Counted from the stretch's first letter, positions 1-8,658 are shown. The stretch: DNA of 64,000 nt from Croceicoccus sp. (GCA_002694745.1 NZMY01000050.1:124001-188000); one strand, 5' to 3'. Numbers and translations: made by a program. The notes: generated by a model from the letters alone, not told the origin.

Positions 1-97
1 TGACAACGGAAAGCTGGAGCGCTTCATGGTGCTCAATTCGCTGTCGCAGAACTCGACGTTACAGCCGGGGCAGAAGGTGAAGCTGGTCACCTATTGA
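1..97 (+). CDS. C-terminal end of M48-type metalloprotease (partial)
   Basis: Only the last 31 codons of a gene that begins outside the window are visible, read in the frame starting at base 2 and ending with TGA at 95-97. The tail contains the stretch LQPGQKVKLVTY, which resembles the C-terminal end of M48-family zinc metalloproteases with a LysM-like or substrate-binding tail in sphingomonads. The zinc site HExxH lies outside the window, so the family is inferred from memory of related C-termini and not from a catalytic motif. A strong hairpin follows at 141-166. Confidence 0.5.
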   Translation, partial: DNGKLERFMVLNSLSQNSTLQPGQKVKLVTY

Positions 98-140
98 TCG
101 GCTTTTCCGGCGAACCCCTTTTCCGGGTAACCAACGACAA

Positions 141-166
141 AGGGGCGGCAGTTTCCTGCCGCCCCT
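141..166. terminator. Bidirectional intrinsic terminator
   Basis: A perfect 11-bp inverted repeat, AGGGGCGGCAG and CTGCCGCCCCT, closes a TTTC loop. It lies between the plus-strand protease end (stop at 97) and the minus-strand pilin end (stop at 192), so it can end transcription from both sides. No long T-run follows on either strand. Confidence 0.7.
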
Positions 167-191
167 CCGCTCAGTAACGGTTGCCCGTAAA

Positions 192-377
192 TTAGGGAGC
201 GGTCGAGGCGTTGGCGCCCTTGAGGCCAGTGTCGACCGTGCCGAAGGTGTTCGAGAGCGAACCGCCCAGCGAGGTCAGCGCGGTGATGCAAGCCACGGCG
301 ATCAGAGCGGCGATCAGGCCGTATTCGATCGCGGTCGCGCCGGATTCGTCGTTCAGGATTTCGTTGAAAAGCTTCAT
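192..377 (-). CDS. Flp family type IVb pilin
   Basis: A 61-residue pilin of the Flp/Tad type, the subunit of thin adhesive pili. A short charged leader ends at Gly13, where the prepilin peptidase (CpaA/TadV type) should cut. The mature protein begins ATAIEY, with Glu at +5 and Tyr at +6 as in Flp pilins, followed by a hydrophobic helix to about residue 35 and a small polar tail. I place the start at 377 and not 395, because AGGAG sits just upstream of this ATG. A paralogous pilin lies immediately upstream at 518-709 on the same strand. The rest of the pilus assembly genes are not adjacent; a CpaF-type ATPase lies 34 kb away. Confidence 0.93.
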   Translation of the reverse strand: MKLFNEILNDESGATAIEYGLIAALIAVACITALTSLGGSLSNTFGTVDTGLKGANASTAP

Positions 378-517
378 GGGTATTCTCCTGGTCAAATAAA
401 GTACTTCAATTCACCAGCTCTTTCCCGATTTGGCAGAAGTCATTTCTGAATTCCGGTGCCCCCAAAGTCTGGATCAAGCCCTCTCTTCCTAGTTTAAGAT
501 CCTGAATTATTCGTAAA

Positions 518-709
518 TTACGGTGCCGCAGCGTTGTTTTGTGCGTCCAGGCTCTTGCTAGAAACGTTCATCCACATGGTGATGGTCGATCCGGCAAAGG
601 CTTGCATCGCGCTCATCGCTGCGATGGCCAGCAATGCGCAGATCAGGCCATATTCGATGGCTGTCGCGCCTTGCTCGTCTTGCAGCAGCTTTTGAACGAT
701 GCTCGTCAT
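518..709 (-). CDS. Flp family type IVb pilin (second paralogue)
   Basis: A 63-residue Flp pilin paralogous to the one at 192-377. The leader ends at Gly14; the mature part starts ATAIEY with the Glu+5/Tyr+6 pair, then a hydrophobic helix, and a tail that differs from the other pilin in carrying two Trp/Met-rich positions. GAGGAGG stands 11 bases before the chosen ATG at 709; an upstream in-frame ATG at 745 has no such site. The 140 bp separating it from the downstream pilin could hold an independent promoter. A second, divergent pilin often serves as a minor subunit in Tad systems, but that role is inference here. Confidence 0.9.
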   Translation of the reverse strand: MTSIVQKLLQDEQGATAIEYGLICALLAIAAMSAMQAFAGSTITMWMNVSSKSLDAQNNAAAP

Positions 710-774
710 TGCTAATCGGGCCTCCTCGTGTGGTCCGATCATCAAAATCGCTCGCAGGAATTAAGATTTGGTTG

Positions 775-1263
775 ATGCGGAGGCATGAGTTGAAAACTGC
801 ACCGACAGATGGAGGCGCGAACAGCTCCGAAAGCGCCGTGTTGCCGCCGCTGCTGGTGGTGGCGGGTGCGCTGATCGATGATCACCGCCGCGTGCTGATG
901 CATCGGCGTCCGCCGGGTAAGCATCTGGAAGGATTATGGGAATTTCCCGGCGGCAAGGTCGATCCGGGCGAGACGCCGCCTGCCGCTTTGGCCCGCGAAC
1001 TGCGCGAGGAGCTGGGTGTCCTGATTTCGGACAGCCATTTTCGCCCCTGCGGATTCGCGTTCGAGACACGCGATTTTTCACCGCCGAAGCCGCCGCGCGG
1101 GATTGTATTGCTTCTTTACACCTGCCGAATCTGGGACGGCGAACCCGCGCCGCTGGAGGGAGGCGGGCTGGGCTGGTTCAGGGTTGGCGAGATCGATTCG
1201 CTGGATCTGGCGCCGCTGGACCGGGTTTTGCTGGGGCAGCTGAGGGCCGGGTTTGTGGGGTGA
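775..1263 (+). CDS. MutT-like Nudix hydrolase ((deoxy)nucleoside triphosphate pyrophosphohydrolase)
   Basis: A 162-residue Nudix protein of the MutT type, expected to hydrolyse oxidised nucleotides such as 8-oxo-dGTP to the monophosphate and so limit mutation. The Nudix box is complete at residues 60-82 (G-x5-E-x7-RE-L-x-EE-x-GV), preceded by the LWEFPGGK segment typical of MutT. The first 25 residues are polar and may be spurious: a GTG start at 838 would give a length closer to E. coli MutT (129). I kept ATG 775, with AGGAA upstream at a long 15-base spacing. The gene is transcribed divergently from the pilins and is followed by tRNA-Arg on the other strand. Confidence 0.88.
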   Translation: MRRHELKTAPTDGGANSSESAVLPPLLVVAGALIDDHRRVLMHRRPPGKHLEGLWEFPGGKVDPGETPPAALARELREELGVLISDSHFRPCGFAFETRDFSPPKPPRGIVLLLYTCRIWDGEPAPLEGGGLGWFRVGEIDSLDLAPLDRVLLGQLRAGFVG

Positions 1264-1405
1264 GCGGGGGGATGTGTCGGCGGGGGTCTGAAGAGTTGGT
1301 GTGTGCCGTGGGGCGCCCGGAAGGATTGGCCGCCGCTTCGCTCTGGCCGTCTCCGGCGCTCACGCGCCTCCGACTCCGAACGGTTCGTATCTGCCGTGAC
1401 CCGAC

Positions 1406-1447
1406 AACAAAACACCCGGCCCCTCTGTGAGGAGCCGGGTGTTTTGT
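1406..1447 (-). terminator. Terminator downstream of tRNA-Arg
   Basis: A 15-bp stem (AACAAAACACCCGGC pairing with GCCGGGTGTTTTGTT, the last base belonging to the tRNA CCA end) closes a 13-base loop. In the minus-strand direction it directly follows the tRNA and ends in TTTTGTTG, a normal rho-independent tail. The A/T flanks make it usable from the plus strand as well, which would stop readthrough from the Nudix gene. Confidence 0.8.
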
Positions 1448-1524
1448 TGGCGCGCCCGGAAGGATTCGAACCTCCGGCCACCTGATTCGTAGTCAGGTAC
1501 TCTATCCAGCTGAGCTACGGGCGC
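1448..1524 (-). tRNA. tRNA-Arg (anticodon ACG)
   Basis: A complete 77-base cloverleaf. The acceptor stem is GCGCCCG/CGGGCGC with discriminator G and an encoded CCA. The anticodon arm CCTGA-CTACGAA-TCAGG gives anticodon ACG, whose first A is normally deaminated to inosine to read CGN codons. The T loop reads GGTTCGAATCC. A 15-base copy of its 3' end recurs at 1313-1327 in the same orientation. Confidence 0.97.
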
Positions 1525-1699
1525 GCTCTGGAGGGCGCCCAATACGGCGGGGTTTACACCTTGGCAACCCCTTGCGTCGGTGTTTTCGGCAAACGGGCTA
1601 AAAAAGAATGGCACATCGCCGATGACGGATCGCGGCGTCGCGGCTATTCTGCGGGCCGACGGTGATGCATGCATGCGGCAATGCAGAGGGAGACGGTTT

Positions 1700-2419
1700 T
1701 TGGCCGATAGCGACAGCCCTGCCGAATCGCGGCGGGCGATATTCCGGCACCGGCTTGCGACGCGGCTGTGGCACTGGACCAATGTGCTGGCCGTGGTGGT
1801 GATGATCGGCAGCGGGCTGATGATCTCGAACGCGCATCCGCATCTCTACTGGGGGCAGTTCGGGGCGAATTTCGATCCGGCATGGCTCGATCCGCCGCGT
1901 TTTCCGGGCTGGATCACCATTCCCACCGATTATAATCTGGCCATGGCGCGGCGCTGGCACCTGACATTTGCGCTGCTGTTCGCCTTTGCGCTGCTGGTGT
2001 TCATGCTGGTCAGCCTGATCAATGGCCATGTCCGCCGCGACCTGCGCATTCGGGCGGGCGAGGTCGCGCCGTCGCATCTGTGGGCCGATATCAAGGCGCA
2101 TCTGCGGCTGCGCTTTCACGATCCCGACAAGCCCGATGCCTATAATATCCTGCAGAAGCTGTCCTATGTGGCGGTGATCTTCGTGCTGCTGCCGCTGCTG
2201 GTGTTCACCGGGCTGGCACTGTCGCCCGCGATGGATGCGGCGTGGCCGTGGCTGCTGGATGTGTTTGGCGGGCGGCAGTCGGCGCGGTCGATCCATTTCA
2301 TCGCCTGTTGGCTGCTGATAGGCTTTATCATCGTGCATCTGGCGCTGGTGCTGCTGGCCGGGCCGGTGAACGAGATCCGGTCGATGATCACCGGACGCTG
2401 GAAGGTGCCCCACCGATGA
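1700..2419 (+). CDS. Membrane cytochrome b (b561/YedZ-like) subunit
   Basis: A 239-residue membrane protein with four main hydrophobic helices and His residues placed as haem ligands: LWHW in the first helix, RRWH before the second, and SIHF plus IVHLAL near the end. This is the layout of the bacterial cytochrome b561 family that passes electrons from quinol to a periplasmic partner. The next gene overlaps its stop codon and encodes an exported molybdopterin oxidoreductase, so the two probably form an enzyme pair comparable with MsrQ/MsrP or a sulfite oxidase-like system. I chose TTG at 1700 because GGGAG lies 7 bases before it; ATG 1673 and 1580 are in frame without such a site. Confidence 0.85.
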   Translation: MADSDSPAESRRAIFRHRLATRLWHWTNVLAVVVMIGSGLMISNAHPHLYWGQFGANFDPAWLDPPRFPGWITIPTDYNLAMARRWHLTFALLFAFALLVFMLVSLINGHVRRDLRIRAGEVAPSHLWADIKAHLRLRFHDPDKPDAYNILQKLSYVAVIFVLLPLLVFTGLALSPAMDAAWPWLLDVFGGRQSARSIHFIACWLLIGFIIVHLALVLLAGPVNEIRSMITGRWKVPHR

Positions 2420-3201
2420 GCCGAAAGACCGACACGATCCGCCCCACCCCACTCACCCGACTCACCCGCCGCGCCGTCATCGGCGGCATCGCGGGCAGCG
2501 CGCTGGCCGGATGCGACGCGTTTCAGGAAAGCGAGGCGGGCCGCGCGATCCTGTTCAGCGGCGAAAAGGCGCATATGGCTTTGCAGCGCACGATCATGGA
2601 CCGGAACGCGCTGGCCCGCGAGTTTACCGAGGCGGAGATGTCGCCGGTGTTCCGCGCCAATGGCACGCGCGATCCCGATACGCCCAGCTATAACGCGTTT
2701 GCCGCGCAGGATTTCGCAGGCTGGACGGTGCCGATCACCGGGCTGGTCGACCGGCCGATGACGCTGACGCTGGCCGAGATCCGCAACATGCCCGCGCGCA
2801 CCCAGATCACGCGCCACGACTGCGTCGAGGGGTGGAGCGCCATCGGCAAGTGGCACGGGCCGCAATTGTCGCTTCTGCTCAAGGCGGCGGGGCTGAAGAC
2901 CAATGCGCGTTACGCGGTGTTCCGCTGTGCCGATCTGTACAATGGCACGGCCTATTACGAATCGATCGATCTGATCGACGCGTTTCATCCGCAGACCATA
3001 TTGGCCTGGGCGATGAACGATGCGCTGTTGCCGGTGGCGAACGGCGCGCCGCTGCGCCTGCGGGTGGAGCGGCAGCTGGGATACAAGCACGCCAAATATG
3101 TGCAGGGGATCGAGATCGTCGAATCGCTGGCCCCGATCGGCGGCGGCAAGGGCGGTTACTGGGAGGACCGGACCGGATACGAATGGTATGCGGGGATCTA
3201 G
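2416..3201 (+). CDS. Molybdopterin-dependent oxidoreductase (sulfite oxidase/MsrP fold), Tat-exported
   Basis: A 261-residue protein of the oxidoreductase molybdopterin-binding family. The N-terminus carries a twin-arginine signal (TRRAVIGG, residues 17-24) whose hydrophobic core ends LAGC at Cys33, a possible lipobox. The RHDCVEGW segment supplies the conserved Cys expected to ligate molybdenum, and the C-terminal part contains the family's GYKHAKY-like segment. It overlaps the cytochrome b gene in an ATGA junction, so the two are translationally coupled. The substrate is unknown; MsrP repairs periplasmic methionine sulfoxide, but this protein is only distantly similar in the parts I can read. 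Confidence 0.87.
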   Translation: MSRKTDTIRPTPLTRLTRRAVIGGIAGSALAGCDAFQESEAGRAILFSGEKAHMALQRTIMDRNALAREFTEAEMSPVFRANGTRDPDTPSYNAFAAQDFAGWTVPITGLVDRPMTLTLAEIRNMPARTQITRHDCVEGWSAIGKWHGPQLSLLLKAAGLKTNARYAVFRCADLYNGTAYYESIDLIDAFHPQTILAWAMNDALLPVANGAPLRLRVERQLGYKHAKYVQGIEIVESLAPIGGGKGGYWEDRTGYEWYAGI

Positions 3202-3216
3202 CCTTCTGCGCGCCCG

Positions 3217-4848
3217 CTAGGGCACCAGCACCGTGTCGCGCGGTTCTGGCAGCGCCTCGGGATAGTCCAGCGTGTAGTGCAGGCCTCGGCTTTCGTGGCG
3301 TTTCAGCGCCGCATCGACGATCAGCTCTGCGCACTGGTGCAGGTTCCTGAGCTCGATCAGGTCGGTGGTGACGCGGAAACTGCCGTAGTAATCCTCGATC
3401 TCCTGCCCCAGAAGCGCGATGCGGTGCGAGGCGCGTTCCAGCCTTTTGGTCGTGCGCACGATGCCGACATAGTTCCACATGAAGCGGCGGATCTCGGTCC
3501 AGTTCTGCTTGATGACGACTTCCTCGTCCGCCTCGGTCACGCGGCTGGCGTCCCAGTCGCGGATGGGGGGCGGGCTGTCGAGATCGTCCCAGCAGGCCAA
3601 TATGTCGCGCGCCGCCGCATCGCCGAACACGAAGCATTCGAGCAGCGAATTGGACGCCAGCCGGTTCGCGCCGTGCAGCCCGCTTTCGGTGCATTCGCCC
3701 GCCGCCCACAGGCCGGGCAGATCGGTGCGCGCGTCGAGGCCGATCAGCACGCCGCCGCAGGTATAATGCTGCGCGGGCACGACCGGGATCGGCCCCGTGG
3801 TCATGTCGATGCCGAGCCCCAGCAGCTTTTCATGGATCGTCGGGAAATGCGTCTTCACGAATTCGGGCGGCATGTGGCTGATGTCGAGGTGGACATAGTC
3901 GAGCCCGAAGCGCTTGATCTCGCTGTCGATGGCGCGGGCGACGATGTCGCGCGGGGCCAGTTCCATGCGTTCGGGATCGTATGCTTCCATGAAGCGCTGG
4001 CCGCTGCGCGGATTGATCAGCCGCCCGCCTTCGCCGCGCACCGCCTCGGTAATGAGGAAGTTCTTGACGTCCAGATTGTAGAGGCAGGTCGGGTGGAACT
4101 GCATCATCTCCATGTTGGAGACGCGCGCGCCGGCGCGCCATGCCATGGCGATGCCGTCGCCGGTCGCGCCGCGCGGGGCGGTGCTGAACTGATAGACGCG
4201 GCCCGCGCCGCCCGATGCCATGACGGTGGCGGGGGCGACATGGGTTTCGACCTCGCCCGTGTCCTGGTTCAGCGCATAGACGCCCCAGACGCGGCCCGAT
4301 CCCGAGTATTTCTCCTCGTGCCGCCCGGTGATGAGGTCGATGCAGGCCCGGCCCGGCAGCAGGGTGATGTTGGGATTTTCTTCCGCCGCCTTGAGCAATG
4401 CGGCCTGCACCGCCCAGCCGGTCGCGTCGTTGACGTGGACGATGCGGCGATGCGAATGGCCGCCTTCGCGCGTCAGGTGAATTTCACCCTCCTCGCGGTT
4501 GAAGGGGACGCCCATCCCGATCAGCCGCTCGATCGATTCGGGGGCGCGTTCGATCACGAATTCCACCGTCTCGCGCCGGTTGAGGCCTGCGCCTGCGATC
4601 ATCGTGTCGCGGATGTGATCCTGAAACGTGTCGCCCGCGTCCAGCACCGCCGCGATGCCGCCATGCGCCCATGCGGTCGATCCCGATTCCAGCGTGCCCT
4701 TGGCCAGCACCAGCACGCGCAGCCGTTCGGCCAGCACCAGCGCCGCCGAAAGGCCCGCCGCGCCCGACCCGATGATGATCACGTCATGCCCCGACGGGCC
4801 GCGTGCGGGCGAGCTTGCGGCGTTGGATGGCGTCTGCTGGGTCGTCAT
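3217..4848 (-). CDS. nadB: L-aspartate oxidase
   Basis: A 543-residue FAD enzyme that oxidises L-aspartate to iminoaspartate, the first step of de novo NAD synthesis. The dinucleotide-binding motif GSGAAG lies near residue 27. Further family signatures are STAWAHGGIAA, the HPTCLYN segment, GGVLIGLDARTDLPGLWA and HGANRLASNSLLE before the helical C-terminal domain. The length matches the family (about 530-550). The partner genes nadA and nadC are not adjacent. It ends 15 bp from the convergent oxidoreductase gene and is divergent from the thiolase across 288 bp with no obvious operator. Confidence 0.95.
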   Translation of the reverse strand: MTTQQTPSNAASSPARGPSGHDVIIIGSGAAGLSAALVLAERLRVLVLAKGTLESGSTAWAHGGIAAVLDAGDTFQDHIRDTMIAGAGLNRRETVEFVIERAPESIERLIGMGVPFNREEGEIHLTREGGHSHRRIVHVNDATGWAVQAALLKAAEENPNITLLPGRACIDLITGRHEEKYSGSGRVWGVYALNQDTGEVETHVAPATVMASGGAGRVYQFSTAPRGATGDGIAMAWRAGARVSNMEMMQFHPTCLYNLDVKNFLITEAVRGEGGRLINPRSGQRFMEAYDPERMELAPRDIVARAIDSEIKRFGLDYVHLDISHMPPEFVKTHFPTIHEKLLGLGIDMTTGPIPVVPAQHYTCGGVLIGLDARTDLPGLWAAGECTESGLHGANRLASNSLLECFVFGDAAARDILACWDDLDSPPPIRDWDASRVTEADEEVVIKQNWTEIRRFMWNYVGIVRTTKRLERASHRIALLGQEIEDYYGSFRVTTDLIELRNLHQCAELIVDAALKRHESRGLHYTLDYPEALPEPRDTVLVP

Positions 4849-5136
4849 GGCTGGTCGGGGATCCTCTTCGGTGAAAGCGGTCCTTCACGCCGCCCATGCA
4901 GCCGCCGCCCATGCAGCAGCTGCCTTGCCATCGCCGTGCCCGATCAGGCAAGTGTTTCGCGCGGCGAGACGTGCCCGGTGCCTGCCGTCCTAGCCCAAAT
5001 GATAGACGCGCCCCGGCTGGACTGGCATCGCGGCTGTGCTAACCCCACATGCACACGGCAACCGCCCGCCGCCTGAAGGGCCGGGTGCCGCCATTCACCG
5101 GCCGACTATCCCGGCCAACGCCTAAGAGGATGCATC

Positions 5137-6318
5137 ATGAACGACGTCTATCTCGTCTCCGCCGCGCGTACCGCGATCGGAACCTTCGGTGGAGCGCTGA
5201 GCAACGAAAAGCCGGGCGAGCTGTGTTCGCAGACGATCAAGGCCGCGCTTGAGCGTGCCGGGGTTTCGCCCGAGCTGGTCGAGCACACCATCATCGGTTC
5301 GGTCATCCCGTGCGAGCCGCGCGATGCCTATGTCGCGCGCATCGCGGCGGTCGAGGCTGGCGTTCCCCATGCCGCGCCCGCACTGACGCTCAACCGCCTG
5401 TGCGGTTCGGGCATGCAGGCGATCGTGTCGGCGGCGCAGCACATCATGCTGGGCGATCACCAGATCTGCATCGGCGGCGGGGCCGAGATCATGAGCCGCG
5501 CGCCCTATTACGTGCCGGGCGTCCGTTTTGGCCTGAAGATGGGCGACGGCAAGCTGGAAGACGGCATGCTGGGCGCACTGCACGATCCGTTCCACCGCTA
5601 TCACATGGGCATCACGGCCGAGAACGTGGCCGAGAAATACGAGATCACGCGCGAGCAGCAGGACGCATTCGCGGCGGAAAGCCAGCGCCGTGCCGCCGCC
5701 GCGATCGAGGCGGGCTATTTCAAGGACGAGATCGTGCCGATCGAGGTCATGGTAAAGCGCAAGCCCGTCCAGTTCGACACCGACGAGCATGTGAAGGCCG
5801 CCACCACCGCCGAGACGCTGGCGGGCCTGCGCCCCGCGTTCAAGAAGGACGGCGGCACCGTCACCGCGGGCAATGCCAGCGGCATCAACGACGGCGCGGC
5901 GGCGACGATCCTCGCCAGCGAGGCGGCGGTGAAGGAACACGGACTGAAGCCGCTGGCGCGTCTGGTGTCATATGGCCATGCGGGCGTCGATCCGGCCTAT
6001 ATGGGCATCGGCCCCGTGCCCGCTTCGCAGAACGCGCTGAAGAAGGCGGGCATCTCGAAGGACGATCTGGACGTCATCGAATCGAACGAGGCTTTCGCCG
6101 CGCAGGCCTGCGCCGTGTCGAAGCAGCTGGACCTCGACCCCGCGAAGGTCAACCCGAACGGTTCGGGCATTTCGCTGGGCCATCCCATCGGCGCGACCGG
6201 CGCGATCCTCATCACCAAGCTGGCGTACGAGCTGAAGCGCACCGGCGGCAAATACGGCCTTGCCACCATGTGCATCGGCGGCGGGCAGGGCATCGCGACG
6301 GTGTGGGAAGCGCTGTAA
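5137..6318 (+). CDS. Acetyl-CoA C-acyltransferase (thiolase)
   Basis: A 393-residue type II thiolase, which joins two acetyl-CoA to acetoacetyl-CoA or cleaves 3-ketoacyl-CoA. The acylated nucleophile is Cys89 in NRLCGSG. The other active-site blocks are present: NEAFAAQA, the GHPIGATG His loop, and the second Cys in CIGGGQG close to the C-terminus. AGAGGA lies 7 bases before the ATG. The sequence fits PhaA/BktB/AtoB-like biosynthetic thiolases, but no phaB or other polyhydroxyalkanoate gene is adjacent, so whether it serves storage, mevalonate-type or degradative metabolism cannot be decided here. A terminator follows at 6362. Confidence 0.93.
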   Translation: MNDVYLVSAARTAIGTFGGALSNEKPGELCSQTIKAALERAGVSPELVEHTIIGSVIPCEPRDAYVARIAAVEAGVPHAAPALTLNRLCGSGMQAIVSAAQHIMLGDHQICIGGGAEIMSRAPYYVPGVRFGLKMGDGKLEDGMLGALHDPFHRYHMGITAENVAEKYEITREQQDAFAAESQRRAAAAIEAGYFKDEIVPIEVMVKRKPVQFDTDEHVKAATTAETLAGLRPAFKKDGGTVTAGNASGINDGAAATILASEAAVKEHGLKPLARLVSYGHAGVDPAYMGIGPVPASQNALKKAGISKDDLDVIESNEAFAAQACAVSKQLDLDPAKVNPNGSGISLGHPIGATGAILITKLAYELKRTGGKYGLATMCIGGGQGIATVWEAL

Positions 6319-6361
6319 GCCGCACGCGGCTTAACGGCTGACGGCAACGGCTGACGAAAGG

Positions 6362-6393
6362 GGGCGGCCCTGCGCATCGGCGCGGGGCCGCCC
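6362..6393 (+). terminator. Intrinsic terminator after thiolase gene
   Basis: A 9-bp GC-rich stem (GGGCGGCCC with GGGCCGCCC) and a 14-base loop are followed by TTTCCCTTT. It lies 44 bp past the thiolase stop and before the hemerythrin gene, so the two genes are probably separate transcription units. Confidence 0.75.
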
Positions 6394-6481
6394 TTTCCCT
6401 TTCGGTCACCCGCCTGTTCAGGAACCGCAGGGTGCGTTCGCCTGTTAATCCGGAAACACCCCACCAGCAGGAGCCCCACCC

Positions 6482-6967
6482 ATGGCCGACAAGATATTCG
6501 ATCGCCTGATCGAGGACCACGACAAGCACCGCGAACTGCTCAAGCAGATGGCGAAGACCGAAGGCGACAGCGCGGAGCGGCGCGAGCTGCTGGAGCGCTT
6601 TACCAAGGAAGTGAAGAGCCATGCGGCGGCCGAGGAAATGGCGCTCTATTCCACGATGCTGCGCAAGCCGCCGACCAATGACGAGACGCGCCATTCGGTC
6701 GCCGAGCATCACGAGATCGAGGAAATGCTGAACGATCTGGCCGCGACCGACATGTCGAGCAGCGCGTGGAAGGCGAAGTTCGACAAGCTGGAACACCGCT
6801 ATAACCACCACATCGACGAGGAAGAGGAAGACAACTTCCCCGATTACGAGCAATATCTCACCGACGAGGACAAGCAGCACATGCGCAAGGTGTTCGACGA
6901 GCGCAAGGCCGAGGAATGCGAGGAAGCCGAGGTGACGCCTGTCGCCATGGAGGACGCAAAGGAGTAG
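6482..6967 (+). CDS. Hemerythrin domain-containing protein
   Basis: A 161-residue, mostly helical, very acidic protein. The spaced His and Glu/Asp residues (EDHDKH near residue 14, SHAAAEE near 47, AEHHEIEE near 78, HRYNHHIDEEEED near 105) are the ligand pattern of hemerythrin-like di-iron proteins, which bind oxygen or respond to oxidative or nitrosative stress. Bacterial single-domain members have similar length. CAGGAG precedes the ATG. The phospholipase-D-like gene starts 35 bp downstream on the same strand, so the two may be cotranscribed. Sensor, store or repair roles cannot be told apart from sequence. Confidence 0.9.
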   Translation: MADKIFDRLIEDHDKHRELLKQMAKTEGDSAERRELLERFTKEVKSHAAAEEMALYSTMLRKPPTNDETRHSVAEHHEIEEMLNDLAATDMSSSAWKAKFDKLEHRYNHHIDEEEEDNFPDYEQYLTDEDKQHMRKVFDERKAEECEEAEVTPVAMEDAKE

Positions 6968-7002
6968 GCCGTCAAATACCCGCACGACCGCCGGAGGTGG
7001 GA

Positions 7003-8586
7003 TTGACGACGAGCAATGACGAAGAACGGCCCGACAGGCTCCCCTTGCGTGACGGCGAGGCGGAGCCCGGGTCGTTATGGCCGCCCGAGGACGAGCCCGG
7101 CCCCGACGATACCGAGAGCGAAGAACGCGGCATCTGGCGATACGAGCATTGCACGCGGGCGCGGCTGGTCATCGACGCCGCCGATTATTTCCTGCTGATC
7201 CAGGAAGCGATGATGAAGGCGCGCCGCCGGATCATGCTGATCGGGTGGGATTTCGACACGCGCATTGCGCTGGGCCGCGGACGGGGCTGGCTGAACATCT
7301 TCAAGCGGCACCACCCGCCGCGGCGGCTGGGCGCATTCATCGTCTGGCTGACCAAGCGCAATCCCGATCTGAAGATCCGCGTGCTCAAGTGGAATTTCGC
7401 CGCGATCAAGATGTTCTTCCGCGGCTCGATGATCCTGGACATGTGGCGCTGGTTCAAGAACAGGCGGATCACGTTCAAGTTCGATGCGGCGCATCCGATG
7501 GGGTGCAGCCATCACCAGAAGATCGTCGTCATCGACGACCGTTTCGCGGTGTGCGGCGGGATCGACATGACCGCCGACCGCTGGGACACGTCGGAGCACA
7601 GCGAAACCGATCGCCTGCGCCGCGCGCCGGGCGGGCGGCGGTATATGCCGTGGCACGACCTGACCATGCTGGTCGAGGGCGAGGTCGCGGGCGCGCTGGA
7701 CGAGCTGGGCCGCAATCGCTGGCGCATCGCGGGGGGCGAGGACATCGGCGCGTTGCCGCATCAGCCCGACAGCCCATGGCCCGAGGGGCTGGAGCCGCAG
7801 TTCACCGATATCGAGATCGGCATCGCGCGCACCCGCGCGGAGTGGAAGGACAACGACGGCATTTTCGAGATCGAGACGCTGTTCCTCGACATGATCCGCA
7901 AGGCGAAGCGTTTCATCTATGCCGAGAACCAGTATTTCGCATCGCGCAAGATCGCCGAGGTCATCGCCGAGCGCATGGCCGAGCCCGACCCGCCCGAGAT
8001 CGTGCTGCTCAACCCTTTGTTCGCCGATGGCTGGCTGGAACAGGAAGCGATGGACACCGCCCGCGCACGGCTGGTGGAGACGATCGCGCGGGTCGATCAC
8101 AAGAAGCGGTTTCGCATCTACAACCCGCTGACCGAAGGCGGCAGCCCGATCTATGTCCATGCCAAGCTGACCATCGTCGACGACATGATGCTGAAGGTCG
8201 GGTCGGCGAACATGAACAATCGCTCGCTGGGGTTGGATAGCGAATGCGATCTGTTCATCGATGCAAACCGCCCCGCCAATGCGGGCTGCGACGTGCAGAT
8301 CAGGCAGATCCGTCATTCGCTGCTGGCCGAGCATATCGGCGTCGAGCCCGAGGAGATCGAGGGCTTGCTGGAGCGTTACGGGTCGATGCACGAGATGATC
8401 GCGCAGCATCCGCAGCCCCGCCGCAGGCTGCAGGTGCTGCCCCCGCGCGAGATGAACGATCTGGAAAAGCGCATGGCGGACGAGGAATGGCTGGACCCCG
8501 AGGATCCGGGCGATTTCTTCGAACCCATCGTGGGATCGAAAAGCAAACGCGCCGCCCTGTTCCGCAAGCTGCGCGCACCGGGCTGA
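7003..8586 (+). CDS. Phospholipase D-like domain protein
   Basis: A 527-residue protein with two HKD motifs: HHQKIVVIDD near residue 170 and VHAKLTIVDD near residue 388. The two half-sites together make one phosphodiesterase or phosphatidyltransferase active site. The spacing and the GGIDMTADRWD and GSANMNNRS segments after each motif resemble bacterial PLD-like and plant-type PLD proteins. There is no signal peptide or transmembrane segment, so it is probably cytosolic or peripheral. A GGAGG ribosome site 5 bases upstream selects TTG 7003 as start. It may use phospholipid head groups, but the substrate is not readable. It follows the hemerythrin gene closely. Confidence 0.87.
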   Translation: MTTSNDEERPDRLPLRDGEAEPGSLWPPEDEPGPDDTESEERGIWRYEHCTRARLVIDAADYFLLIQEAMMKARRRIMLIGWDFDTRIALGRGRGWLNIFKRHHPPRRLGAFIVWLTKRNPDLKIRVLKWNFAAIKMFFRGSMILDMWRWFKNRRITFKFDAAHPMGCSHHQKIVVIDDRFAVCGGIDMTADRWDTSEHSETDRLRRAPGGRRYMPWHDLTMLVEGEVAGALDELGRNRWRIAGGEDIGALPHQPDSPWPEGLEPQFTDIEIGIARTRAEWKDNDGIFEIETLFLDMIRKAKRFIYAENQYFASRKIAEVIAERMAEPDPPEIVLLNPLFADGWLEQEAMDTARARLVETIARVDHKKRFRIYNPLTEGGSPIYVHAKLTIVDDMMLKVGSANMNNRSLGLDSECDLFIDANRPANAGCDVQIRQIRHSLLAEHIGVEPEEIEGLLERYGSMHEMIAQHPQPRRRLQVLPPREMNDLEKRMADEEWLDPEDPGDFFEPIVGSKSKRAALFRKLRAPG

Positions 8587-8602
8587 AGGATAGGCGGATA
8601 GG

Positions 8603-8640
8603 AAAAGGGGCGGGAAAGCATGTGCCTTCCCGCCCCTTTT
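8603..8640. terminator. Bidirectional intrinsic terminator
   Basis: A perfect 14-bp stem, AAAAGGGGCGGGAA with TTCCCGCCCCTTTT, spans a 10-base loop and has T-tracts on both strands. It separates the convergent phospholipase-D-like and DEAD-box helicase genes. Confidence 0.88.
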
Positions 8641-8658
8641 TCGTCGTGTGGTCCGGCC

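Noticed and set aside
3277..5076. A 599-codon open frame opposite nadB
   Set aside because: It is the antisense shadow of a clear L-aspartate oxidase gene, and has the His/Arg/Gly/Asp-rich composition typical of reverse frames in GC-rich coding DNA.
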